A DNA stretch of 64,000 nucleotides, taken from assembly GCA_036267635.1 (NCBI GenBank), contig DATAVR010000036.1, positions 35,118 to 99,117 on the forward strand. The letters are read 5' to 3'. Below, piece by piece: positions 16,997-24,688 of the stretch (positions are counted from its first letter, which is position 1; each line of letters starts with the position of its first letter). The notes below the pieces were generated by a model, which was given only the letters and a program-made list of their open reading frames with translations, made no database searches and was not told where the DNA came from. A program made the translations under genes and the position numbers. This stretch comes from JADGRB01 sp036267635. GTDB lineage: Bacteria > Myxococcota_A > Polyangia > Fen-1088.

Positions 16997-17365
16997 TTAC
17001 TGAGGGGCCGGCGCGTTCGGCGCCTGGATGAGGAGCCGCAGCTGGTTGTTGACCATGGCCACGCCCGGCATGGCGCGCGCGATGTCGTTCGCGGCGCTGC
17101 GGGCGAAGTTGTTCGGCACCGAGCCGACCAGCGTCACGACGCCCGTGTCCGACGTGGCCACGGTGATCACCGACCCCCGCATCACCCGCTCGCTGGCCAG
17201 GCCGGCCCTCACGCTGGCCGTGACGAGGTCGGCCTGCGTCGCGCCCGGCCCATCGCCGCTGTTGTTCCCGTCGGACGTAAAAGCGCCCGGGTTGCCCCCT
17301 GAATCCGCCAGCGCGGGCGTCGCCAGCGCCGCGACCATCACCATCGCGCCCCACAAACGCCTCAT
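16997..17365 (-). CDS. Periplasmic BON-domain protein
   Basis: 122 residues from ATG 17365, which has AGGAGG 8 bases upstream; the TTG at 17371 is too close to it. The signal peptide is cleaved after ALA (residue 20). The second half (LVTASVRAGLASERVM, VTLVGSVPN, ARSAANDIARAMPGVAMVNN) is one BON domain, the phospholipid/OM-binding fold of OsmY and related envelope-stress proteins. A Gly/Asn-rich linker (residues 23-45) joins the signal to the domain. Confidence 0.85.
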   Translation of the reverse strand: MRRLWGAMVMVAALATPALADSGGNPGAFTSDGNNSGDGPGATQADLVTASVRAGLASERVMRGSVITVATSDTGVVTLVGSVPNNFARSAANDIARAMPGVAMVNNQLRLLIQAPNAPAPQ

Positions 17366-17476
17366 GCGCAACGCCTCCTGTCACCTTCAATGTGGCGATC
17401 CCTGCCGCGCCTGCAACCTGGAGCGGAGAGTCCCAGGGTTGAGTCGGCGTCGAGTCAGCGTCGAGTCGGCGCTGAC

Positions 17477-18361
17477 TCAGAACGACAGGGAGAGGGAGAC
17501 GTTCGCGGTGCCGGCATCGGCCCCTAAACCCGACAGGGAGGCGGCCAGGTTGCCGTGCACCTGGTAGTACGAGGAATCGTCGCCGCCGCCGTCCTGCGGG
17601 TACGGCATGACAGAGGTCAGGTTCAGCGTCCACGAGCCTCCCGGCGTGGTCGAGTCGCCCACGCAGTCCGACGAGGCGGTGGCGGCGTAGGTGATCACTG
17701 GTTCGGTGGGGGCGCAGGCCGGACCGGAGTACGACCTCGTCGCTTGGCAGCCTGGCGGGCAATCGGAGTCGCTCGACACGGCGGCGTCCGTCGTGCAATC
17801 CACCGTGGACGGCACGGGCAGGTCAGCGCTCAGCACGACGCTGCCGCAGGTCTGCGTGTCGGCGTAGCTCCCGCTGCTCGCGGTGCCGAGGCCGATGTAA
17901 ACGTGGAGCTCTCCGGCGAGAGCGTCCGCCGGGTCCTGAAACCGAATCCGGTCGGCGGGCGTTCCGGTGACGACGTTGTCGATGTTGAGCGCGATCTGAG
18001 GGGCCCCGCCGTCGGCGGCGGGCGTGCTCTGCAGGTACGCGAACGCGCCGCCCGCGCAGACGATGCCGTTCAGGCCGGAGCCGGAGAAGCTGCCGTTCGC
18101 CGGGCCGGCCTGGGGCTCGATGTCGGCGATGTCGACGCAGGCGCCGCCGTCGAACGGGGCGAGGCCGTCAGCGGTCACCACGGCGCCGTCGGTCACCGCG
18201 CCGGAGGATCCGCCTCCGCCGCTTCCAACGCTGCCGCCGCTACCGCCCTGGCCAGCCCGAAAGCCGGCGGCGTCGGGTGGCCCGCACGCCGCGGCGAACG
18301 CCACCGACGGAATGACCACCAGAACGAGCATCGATCCCCACGGTCGCCTGAGTTTCGACAT
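17477..18361 (-). CDS. Gly-rich lipoprotein, function unknown
   Basis: 294 residues from ATG 18361. Lipobox AFAAAC gives lipidated Cys26. A Gly/Ser-rich tether (GGSGGSVGSGGGGSSG, 36-51) leads to a beta-rich mature domain with about seven Cys and clusters such as SDCPPGCQATRS, suggesting disulfide-stabilised extracellular folding. Its design (lipidated Cys, flexible Gly tether, beta domain) matches the lipoproteins at 21.5 kb and 22.8 kb. Function not recognised. Confidence 0.72.
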   Translation of the reverse strand: MSKLRRPWGSMLVLVVIPSVAFAAACGPPDAAGFRAGQGGSGGSVGSGGGGSSGAVTDGAVVTADGLAPFDGGACVDIADIEPQAGPANGSFSGSGLNGIVCAGGAFAYLQSTPAADGGAPQIALNIDNVVTGTPADRIRFQDPADALAGELHVYIGLGTASSGSYADTQTCGSVVLSADLPVPSTVDCTTDAAVSSDSDCPPGCQATRSYSGPACAPTEPVITYAATASSDCVGDSTTPGGSWTLNLTSVMPYPQDGGGDDSSYYQVHGNLAASLSGLGADAGTANVSLSLSF

Positions 18362-18555
18362 CGGGCCTCCTCGCCTGGGCGCCTCCTGCTGTCGTCGGCC
18401 TACGAGCGCCGCTGATCTTGCTCCCGGGGACGCGCGAAGCAAGGCCCTAAAACGAAATTCACGGCGCGAGGTTCGTAACAGACTTTCGCAGCTCCGGCCC
18501 GTCGTCACCCAGCGTTCGCATGGCTCCGGCGCGCCCGCGGTGCCAGATTGACCGC

Positions 18556-19740
18556 ATGGACCAAGATCGTGCGACCCCAGAAGGCCCGGTCATCGTGCCG
18601 CCGCCCTCCGAGAAGGCGCTGCGGTACCACCGGAGCGGCAATGTCATCTGGGCGGTCGAGCAGCTGCTGGGGCTGGCGCTCTCGGCGGGATTGCTGTTCG
18701 CCGGGCTCTCGGCGCGCCTGCGAACGCTGGCCGCCGCCGCGGCGCACGGGCGGTTCTACCCGACGCTGGTCCTCTACTTCGCGCTCCTGTCGGCGTTGCT
18801 GTTCGTGATTCAACTGCCGCTGTCGTACTACGTCGGCTACGCGCGCGAGCGGGCGTACGGTCTTTCGTCGCAGCGGCTCGGCAAGTGGGCGGGCGACGAG
18901 GCCAAGGGCTTCGTGCTGGGCGTGGTTCTCGGCGCGGCGGTGCTGTGGGTGCCGTACCTCCTGCTGCGGGCGAGCCCGGAGCGCTGGTGGCTCTGGACGG
19001 GGATGCTGGCGCTGCCGTTCTTCGCGCTGGTGCTGCTGGTGACGCCGGTCTTCATCGCGCCGCTGTTCAACAAGTTCGGCCCGATGAAGGACCGGGCGCT
19101 GGAGGGTGAGGTGCTGGCGGTCGCCGCGCAGGCGGGTGTCGACGGCGCGCGCGTCTTCGAGGTGGAGAAGAGCGTCGACACCAAGAAGGTGAACGCCTAC
19201 GTGACGGGCGTCGGCAACACCAAGCGCATCGTCCTTTGGGACACGCTGCTGGCTCGCCTGACGCCGCGCCAGACGCGCTTCGTGGTGGGGCACGAGCTTG
19301 GCCACTACGTGCTGGGGCATGTCTGGCTCAACATCGTGATCTCGACGGCGCTGACGGTGTTGGGCCTCTACGGCGTTCATCGCACGGCGGACGGTCTGAT
19401 CGCGGCGTTCGGGTCGCGTTTCGGTTTCGACCGGATTTCGGATGTCGCCTCGATGCCGCTCTTGATGCTGCTCCTGTCGCTGTTCTCCATGGTGATGACC
19501 CCCGCGATGCTGGCGCTGTCACGCCATCACGAGCGCGCCGCCGACAGGTTCGGGTTGGAGCTGACGCGCGACAACTTCGCCGCGGCGACGGCCTTCGTGG
19601 CGCTGCAGGAGCAGAACCTGGCCGTCCCGCGCCCGGGGCGTCTCTACAAGTTGTTCCGCGCCAGCCACCCGCCGATCGGCGAGCGCGTCGACTTCATCAA
19701 CGTCTACCGGCCGTGGGAGCGCCGGCAGCCCGGGTCCTAG
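18556..19740 (+). CDS. M48 family membrane metallopeptidase (Ste24/CAAX prenyl protease 1-like)
   Basis: 394 residues from ATG 18556. Zinc motif HELGH at residues 246-250 (VVGHELGHYVLGH) and the third ligand Glu326 in SRHHERAADRFGLEL. Five or six transmembrane helices surround it, and the N-terminal 150 residues contain the Ste24-type segment with RERAYGLSSQRLGKW. This is the full Ste24 organisation rather than the short HtpX type. In bacteria these proteases are thought to take part in membrane protein quality control. It stands alone, 80 bp before the ammonium transporter gene. Confidence 0.9.
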   Translation: MDQDRATPEGPVIVPPPSEKALRYHRSGNVIWAVEQLLGLALSAGLLFAGLSARLRTLAAAAAHGRFYPTLVLYFALLSALLFVIQLPLSYYVGYARERAYGLSSQRLGKWAGDEAKGFVLGVVLGAAVLWVPYLLLRASPERWWLWTGMLALPFFALVLLVTPVFIAPLFNKFGPMKDRALEGEVLAVAAQAGVDGARVFEVEKSVDTKKVNAYVTGVGNTKRIVLWDTLLARLTPRQTRFVVGHELGHYVLGHVWLNIVISTALTVLGLYGVHRTADGLIAAFGSRFGFDRISDVASMPLLMLLLSLFSMVMTPAMLALSRHHERAADRFGLELTRDNFAAATAFVALQEQNLAVPRPGRLYKLFRASHPPIGERVDFINVYRPWERRQPGS

Positions 19741-19819
19741 AACGCCCTTTTCGGCCGCCGCGCGGGCCATATCGCGCCCACGGGCCGCTTCGACACGGGT
19801 AAAGTCGTCCCCCAGGGCA

Positions 19820-21175
19820 ATGACCAACGAGCAGATCAAGATCGCGGCCGACACCGGCTGGACGCTGTTGACCGGATTTCTGGTGTTCTTCATGAACGCG
19901 GGGTTCGGGCTCATAGAGGCCGGGCTCTGCCGGCGCAAGAACGCGACCATGATCCTCTCCAAGAACTTCGTCGTGTTCGCGATAGCGACGCTGGGGTTCT
20001 ACGTGCTGGGGTTCGGATTGATGTTCTCCGACGGGGGCTTCTTGGGAACCGCCGGCGGCTGGATGCTCGGTGGCCCCGACAACAGCCCGGCCTCGGGCGA
20101 TGCCTACCAGGGGATCTTTGGCGCGCTCGGGTGGGCGGGCGTGCCGTTGCCGGCCAAGTTCTTCTTCGAGGCGGTGTTCTGTGGGACCTCGGCGACCATC
20201 GTCTCGGGCTCCGTCAACGAGCGGATGAAGTACGCCTCGTTTCTGATCTTCTCGCTGGTGCTGACCGCGCTCGTCTACCCGATCGCCGGGCACTGGATCT
20301 GGGGCGGCGGCTTCCTGGCGCGCGCCGGGATGCGCGACTTCTCCGGCTCGACGGTGGTCCACAGCGTCGGTGGCTGGGCGGCGCTGGCCGGCATCATCGT
20401 GCTCGGCCCGCGCCTCGGTCGCTACCCGAAGGGTGCGCCGGCGGTCCCCGTCCCCGGTCACCACATGGGCTACGTCTTTCTGGGGGGCATGATCCTCTGG
20501 CTCGGCTGGTTCGGATTCAACCCCGGCTCGACGCTGAGCCTCGATCCGGAGGCCATCTCGCGCATCGCCGTCACCACCGCGCTCGCGGGTTGCGCCAGCA
20601 CACTGGTCGCCACGCTCCACGTCTGGTGGCGCCACGGCCGCCCCGATTTTCCCTCCACGGTGAACGGCTGCCTGGCGGGCCTGGTGTCGATCACCGCCCC
20701 CTGCGCCTACGTGAGCCCGACGTCGGCGCTGCTCATCGGCATCGTCGCCGGAGTGACGGTGAGTGAGGCGCCCCGTCTCTTCGATCGCCTGCGTCTCGAC
20801 GATCCGGTGGGCGCCACCTCGGTCCACCTGGTGCACGGGATCTTCGGGACGGTCTGCGTCGGCCTGTTCGGGATCAAGGGACAAAGTGGGCTGCCGCACG
20901 ATGGCCTCTTCCGAGGGGGCGGCTTCGCGCAGCTCCTTCCGCAGTTGGAGGCGGTGGTGACGGTGGGGGCCTTCTCGTTCGTCACTTCGCTGGGGGCCTG
21001 GCTGGCGATCGACAGATTGGTGGGCCTGCGCGTCGCGCCCGATCACGAGATCCTCGGTCTGGATCTGGCCGAGCTGGGGATGGAGGCCTACCCAGAGGGC
21101 GGAGAGCTGGCCCCGGTCGGGGAGGTCACGCGGTCGACGGTGATCGCTGCGGTCGAGCCCCCTGCCGCCGGATGA
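19820..21175 (+). CDS. amt: Ammonium transporter
   Basis: 451 residues with eleven predicted helices. The twin pore histidines are visible: His181 (VVHSVGGWAALAG) and His339 (VHGIFGTVCVGLFG). The N-terminal GFGLIEAGLCRRKNA and GSGSVNERMKY-type motifs fit Amt/MEP transporters. No glnK/glnB gene is adjacent, which is unusual for bacterial amt, so PII regulation would have to come from another locus. A degraded acetyltransferase gene starts right at the amt stop. Confidence 0.94.
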   Translation: MTNEQIKIAADTGWTLLTGFLVFFMNAGFGLIEAGLCRRKNATMILSKNFVVFAIATLGFYVLGFGLMFSDGGFLGTAGGWMLGGPDNSPASGDAYQGIFGALGWAGVPLPAKFFFEAVFCGTSATIVSGSVNERMKYASFLIFSLVLTALVYPIAGHWIWGGGFLARAGMRDFSGSTVVHSVGGWAALAGIIVLGPRLGRYPKGAPAVPVPGHHMGYVFLGGMILWLGWFGFNPGSTLSLDPEAISRIAVTTALAGCASTLVATLHVWWRHGRPDFPSTVNGCLAGLVSITAPCAYVSPTSALLIGIVAGVTVSEAPRLFDRLRLDDPVGATSVHLVHGIFGTVCVGLFGIKGQSGLPHDGLFRGGGFAQLLPQLEAVVTVGAFSFVTSLGAWLAIDRLVGLRVAPDHEILGLDLAELGMEAYPEGGELAPVGEVTRSTVIAAVEPPAAG

Positions 21176-21179
21176 TCGC

Positions 21180-21504
21180 CCGCGACGAACCCGCGGTGGC
21201 TGGCGCTTCGCCGCTATCCGCTGCCGGTGCTCGGACTGGCGCGGCTGGCCGTCGACAGATCGGCGTAGGGAGGGGACTCGGCGGACGACTCCTCCGTTTC
21301 GTTCTCGCGCTCGCCGTCAAGATGTCCGACGAGCTCGGGTGCACGGGCGTCGTCGTCGACGCCAAGCCGGATGCGGTCGACTTCTACGCCAAGTATGGCT
21401 TCAGGTCGTTCGAGGCGATCGAGGGGCAGTCGGAGTCACGGCCGCGGCCGACGGCGATGTGGCTGCCGATCCGCGCGATCGACGCGGCTTCGCCTACGGC
21501 GTGA
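21180..21504 (+). pseudogene. Degraded GNAT acetyltransferase (5'-truncated, frameshifted)
   Basis: Two pieces of one GNAT protein in different frames. The first (NPRWLALRRYPLPVLGLARL then AVDR) reads into a stop near 21268. The second, one frame over, gives QIGVGRGLGGRLLRFVLALA, then DELGCTGVVVDAKPDAVDFY and KYGFRSFEAIEGQS to 21504. Together they match the core and C-terminus of the TacT-like GNAT family (acetyl-CoA loop Q/RxxGxG/A around IGVGRGLG). The N-terminal third is missing, cut off at the amt stop codon. A single base loss near 21262 explains the frame change. No antitoxin gene is seen beside it. Confidence 0.75.
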
Positions 21505-22189
21505 TCTGGATGTCGACGAGACAAAGGTTGAACGGCAGATCCGTTTGCAGGCCGGGCACCAGGATCGACGCCTGCTCGATCGGCGTGCCCGCAGTCAGCG
21601 GGGTCTGCGGCGTGCCGCCGGTGTAGCAGTTGGTCACGAAGCTGGTCCACGGGGTGAGCTGGCCGCTCGTGAGTGGGATGCACCAGCGGTCGGCGCCGCT
21701 GTGCGGGTCGGTGCCTTGTAGCTGCAGCCGCAGCGCCGTGTTGCCCGGATTGCTGACGGTGACGGTGATGCCGCCGGTGGCCGGGATCGGCCAGGTCCCC
21801 ATGGCGCCGCCGTCCATCTGGTTGACGTTCCAGCCGAGCATCGCGAAGCCGGTGTAGTCGGCCCGGCCGGTGACCGTCCCCTGCATGCAGAACGTGTTGC
21901 CGGTGAACGGCGGCAGGCAGCCTGCGCTGCCGCTGCAGTCGGGCGTGATCGTCGCGGCGCCCGGATCGGTCGCCGTGAACCCGTAGCCGGCCCAGGGCCC
22001 GGCGGTGACGAAGCCGTCGTCGACCACCTGGCTGGCCACCTGCCCGGAGCCGTCGGAGGCGCCGTCCTTGCCGGTGCCGCCCCCGGTGCCGCCCGAGTCG
22101 GCCTTGGAGGCCGCGTTGCTGGTGCAGGCAGCCGCGCAGAGCGTTGCGATGGCCAGGGTCCGGATGAGGCGTGCGGGCAGTGGTTTCAT
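21494..22189 (-). CDS. Lipoprotein with CBM-like beta domain
   Basis: 231 residues from ATG 22189. Lipobox LCAAAC, lipidated Cys22, then a Gly/Ser/Asp-rich tether (SGGTGGGTGKDG). The mature domain (VVDDGFVTAGPWAGYGFTAT, then TGRADYTGFAMLGWNVNQMD and GGITVTVSNPGNTALRLQLQ) looks like a galactose-binding/carbohydrate-binding beta-sandwich, as found in myxobacterial surface lipoproteins. Five or six Cys may form disulfides. The overlap of its 3' end with the pseudogene on the other strand is 11 bp. Function unknown. Confidence 0.7.
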   Translation of the reverse strand: MKPLPARLIRTLAIATLCAAACTSNAASKADSGGTGGGTGKDGASDGSGQVASQVVDDGFVTAGPWAGYGFTATDPGAATITPDCSGSAGCLPPFTGNTFCMQGTVTGRADYTGFAMLGWNVNQMDGGAMGTWPIPATGGITVTVSNPGNTALRLQLQGTDPHSGADRWCIPLTSGQLTPWTSFVTNCYTGGTPQTPLTAGTPIEQASILVPGLQTDLPFNLCLVDIQITP

Positions 22190-22274
22190 GGTGGGCTCCC
22201 GAGGGCCCCGATGGGGCCACACTCGGCCTCCGCTGTCCATACTCAGCGCGTCGGGCGCGCGGACGGCGGGCGCA

Positions 22275-22772
22275 TCACGCCGGCGGACGGATGGGCGTGT
22301 TCTGGCCGGCGGCGAGCCACCAGTCGCCGTCTTTGCGGACGAGGACATAGAGCGCCATCTCCGAGAACGCGGCGGCGTTGGGCACGCCCTCGGCCGTCGT
22401 CGTCGCGGCCGTCGTGGGTGCGGCCGCTGTGGGTTCGGCCGCCGCGCCGCCGGCGATCCGGCGCACCTGGGCGATCGCCACGCCGGGGGCCGGAACGGCG
22501 ACGCGCACGATCTCGAATCGCGAAGCGGCGGCGACGCCGCGCGCCTGGAAGCGCGCGTGGATGGCGTGCAGCGGCCCGTAGCCGGCCACCGTTTCGCCGA
22601 ACGGGGAGCCCCAAAAGACGTCGTCGGCGAAGCGGCGGTCATAGAGATCCGCGTCGTGCCGGTCGAGCCCGGCCTGCAGCTCCTCGACGAGGCGCTCCAC
22701 TGCCGCGTGCCCTTCGCGGGCGGCCTCGCTGTCGGCGTCGAGCTTGGGTCGGTCGGGTCGGGTGTCCGTCAT
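22275..22772 (-). CDS. NTF2-like / SnoaL-SgcJ family protein
   Basis: 165 residues. The region LVEELQAGLDRHDADLYDRR, FADDVFWGSPFGETVAGYG and LHAIHARF follows the N-terminal helix-turn-helix and cone-shaped pocket of the NTF2-like superfamily (SgcJ/EcaC, DUF4440). A low-complexity Ala/Thr insertion (residues 107-127) sits in a loop before the last strands (ALYVLVRKDGDWWLAAGQN). Such proteins are small-molecule isomerases, hydrolases or stress proteins; no specific substrate can be named. It lies between two lipoprotein genes on the same strand. Confidence 0.75.
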   Translation of the reverse strand: MTDTRPDRPKLDADSEAAREGHAAVERLVEELQAGLDRHDADLYDRRFADDVFWGSPFGETVAGYGPLHAIHARFQARGVAAASRFEIVRVAVPAPGVAIAQVRRIAGGAAAEPTAAAPTTAATTTAEGVPNAAAFSEMALYVLVRKDGDWWLAAGQNTPIRPPA

Positions 22773-22809
22773 GACGGCCTCCTCGATCCCAAGATAGTGA
22801 CGCGCCTGC

Positions 22810-23379
22810 CTAGGGGCAGGTCGCGGCCGAGGGCGGTGGATCCGGGCAGCAAGCCAGGATCGTCTTGTTCGAGGTCATGGTGACGGTGGTGGACATGCTC
22901 ATGTCGTGGGCGGAGGTCTTGTCCCCGTCGGTGCCGGTCCAGTAGCCCCAGACGAAGATGTAGTTGGGCACGGCGTTCAGGTTGACGACGGTGTTCGGTG
23001 GGAAGGACATGACCGGGGGAACGCCGGCGGCGTAGAGGGCGCCGTTTTCGGTGACGTCGCACCAGTCGAGGTAGTTCTGCACCGTGAGCGTGTAGAGAAG
23101 GGGGCCGTCGGCCGAGCCGTCGACCGAGCCGCTCGGCCCGCCCGCCGAGCCGGCGGTGCCGATCGCACCGCCGGCACCGCCGGTGCCCGTCACGCCGCCG
23201 GTGCCGGTCGCGCCGCCGGTGCCGGTCACGCCGCCGGTGCCGGTCGCGCCGCCGCTGCCGGTCGTTCCGCCTGTCCCGACGGAGCCGCCGGTGTCGGAGG
23301 CCGGGGTGCTGTTGCTCGAGCCGCAGCCGGCGCCCATGGATAGTGACAAGATCGCGAAGGCAAAGAGGGTGGTTTTCAT
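22810..23379 (-). CDS. Lipoprotein with Gly-Thr tandem-repeat tether
   Basis: 189 residues. Lipobox MGAGC, lipidated Cys19. Residues 30-80 are a tandem repeat of 6 residues (variants of GGVTGT and GGATGT), encoded by near-identical 18-bp units between about 23150 and 23290. A compact C-terminal domain of about 100 residues (NYLDWCDVTENGALYAAG, ILACCPDPPPSAATCP) carries five Cys. The repeat tether presumably holds the domain away from the membrane; repeat number could vary by slippage. Function unknown. Confidence 0.7.
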   Translation of the reverse strand: MKTTLFAFAILSLSMGAGCGSSNSTPASDTGGSVGTGGTTGSGGATGTGGVTGTGGATGTGGVTGTGGAGGAIGTAGSAGGPSGSVDGSADGPLLYTLTVQNYLDWCDVTENGALYAAGVPPVMSFPPNTVVNLNAVPNYIFVWGYWTGTDGDKTSAHDMSMSTTVTMTSNKTILACCPDPPPSAATCP

Positions 23380-23449
23380 GGCTTCGTGCGGTACGGTGCC
23401 GCCAGCCGCTGCGCCGGTTGAAAACCGCCCATAGGCGCGCGCCGCGTCG

Positions 23450-23845
23450 CTACACGTCGACCTCGAACCCCAACTCTACGTCGATCGCGGCTTGTCCGCC
23501 CCGGATCCCCCAATTTTCGCGCGGGAGGTCGCGCAGCAAGATCTTGACGTGGTCCTTGGGGATACCGAGCACGCTGAGATTCTCGACGATGGTGCGGTAG
23601 AGCGCGCGCTTGGCGTCGAGCGAGCGGCCGGAGATCGCGTCGATGGTGACGTGCGTGTAGAGCTCGGGTTGCGCGAGATGGGGCGGGCAGGCGAAGCGGT
23701 GCGGCTCGTGGACCAGCAGGCGCACGTTGCGATCGCCCGGCAGGATCCGGAAAGCCGACAGGAGCGCGCCGTGGACGGCCTCCATCAGCGCGGTCTCCTG
23801 CTCGCGCGCGTAGCCTTTTCGGATCTCGATGACGACGCTGGGCAT
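23450..23845 (-). CDS. Tautomerase-superfamily protein
   Basis: 131 residues beginning MPSVVIEIRKGYA; the Pro directly after the initiator Met is the catalytic base of the 4-oxalocrotonate tautomerase superfamily. The beta-alpha-beta unit appears twice (residues 1-60 and 61-131, the second with YTHVTIDAISGRSLDAKRAL), so this is a long fused-type member. Enzymes of this group do keto-enol tautomerisation or dehalogenation in aromatic degradation; the substrate is unknown. Confidence 0.82.
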   Translation of the reverse strand: MPSVVIEIRKGYAREQETALMEAVHGALLSAFRILPGDRNVRLLVHEPHRFACPPHLAQPELYTHVTIDAISGRSLDAKRALYRTIVENLSVLGIPKDHVKILLRDLPRENWGIRGGQAAIDVELGFEVDV

Positions 23846-23933
23846 GGCGGTTCTATAGCATCAGCATCGCCGGCTATGCCCGGGCGGCGGGCGCGACTTG
23901 CGCGGGCCCCGATCGCGAATTAGAGACCAGGGC

Positions 23934-24374
23934 ATGAGCGACGGTCCGCGCGTATTGCAGAAGCGCCTCTACACCGCCACCGCCTCCGCGACCAACGGAC
24001 GCGACGGGCGGATCAAGAGCGACGACGGAATTCTCGACCTGGCGGTCACGCCCCCGAAGGAGATGGGAGGCAGCGGCGCGCCGGGGACGAACCCCGAGCA
24101 GCTCTTCGCAGCCGGCTATGCCGCCTGCTTCGGCAGCGCATTCGCGCATGTCGCGCGCCAGCAGAGGATCACGACCGGCCCGGTGACGATCACCGCCCAC
24201 GTGACGCTCGGCCCGACGGCGGGAGCGGCGTACGGCATCGCCGTCGAGCTGGTCGCCGAGGCGCCCGAGCTGGCGCGCGAGCAGGGCGAGGCGCTGCTGC
24301 GCGCGGCGCACGAGGTCTGCCCCTACTCGAACGCCACCCGCGGCAACATCGTCGTCGATCTGCGGCTGGCGTAG
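23934..24374 (+). CDS. ohr: Organic hydroperoxide resistance protein (Ohr/OsmC family)
   Basis: 146 residues from ATG 23934. The two redox cysteines are present: Cys65 (GYAACFGSAF) and Cys129 (HEVCPYSNATRGN), the Ohr signatures, and NGRDGRIKSDDG carries the conserved Arg. Ohr reduces organic and fatty-acid hydroperoxides using lipoylated proteins as electron donor. No ohrR-type regulator gene adjoins it. Its stop is 3 bases from the stop of the convergent Cys-rich lipoprotein gene. Confidence 0.93.
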   Translation: MSDGPRVLQKRLYTATASATNGRDGRIKSDDGILDLAVTPPKEMGGSGAPGTNPEQLFAAGYAACFGSAFAHVARQQRITTGPVTITAHVTLGPTAGAAYGIAVELVAEAPELAREQGEALLRAAHEVCPYSNATRGNIVVDLRLA

Positions 24375-24377
24375 GTC

Positions 24378-24659
24378 TCACAGCTGGGGCGCTTCGGCGC
24401 AGAGACCGAGCTGGTTCGACGTCCGGACGCACCGCTGGGAGCGGGAGCAATCCGAGTCGGTCGCGCATCGTCCCGGTCGCAGCTGGCACTGTCCCGGAAA
24501 AGTCTTCTTCGGGGCGCGATAGACGGAGGTGCCGGTGCAGAGCATCCCCTCCGGGCAGCTGTCGATGCAGCGCTCGCCGGGATTGTGCGGGTCGAGCCTG
24601 TCGGATCCGGTTGTTGCGCAGCCGAGGAGCAGACAGAGCGCCAAGAGTGAACGCGCCAT
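24378..24659 (-). CDS. Short Cys-rich lipoprotein
   Basis: 93 residues from ATG 24659. Signal MARSLLALCLLLGC with lipidated Cys14, then ERCIDSCPEGMLCTG, RCATDSDCSRSQRCV and LGLCAEAP: eight Cys in the repeated CxxDxDC/CxxGxxC spacing common in myxobacterial surface proteins and in the lipoprotein at 2.0-3.1 kb. Function unknown. Confidence 0.7.
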   Translation of the reverse strand: MARSLLALCLLLGCATTGSDRLDPHNPGERCIDSCPEGMLCTGTSVYRAPKKTFPGQCQLRPGRCATDSDCSRSQRCVRTSNQLGLCAEAPQL

Positions 24660-24688
24660 CGCGCTCGAGCGTATCACCCGCGTGGCGT

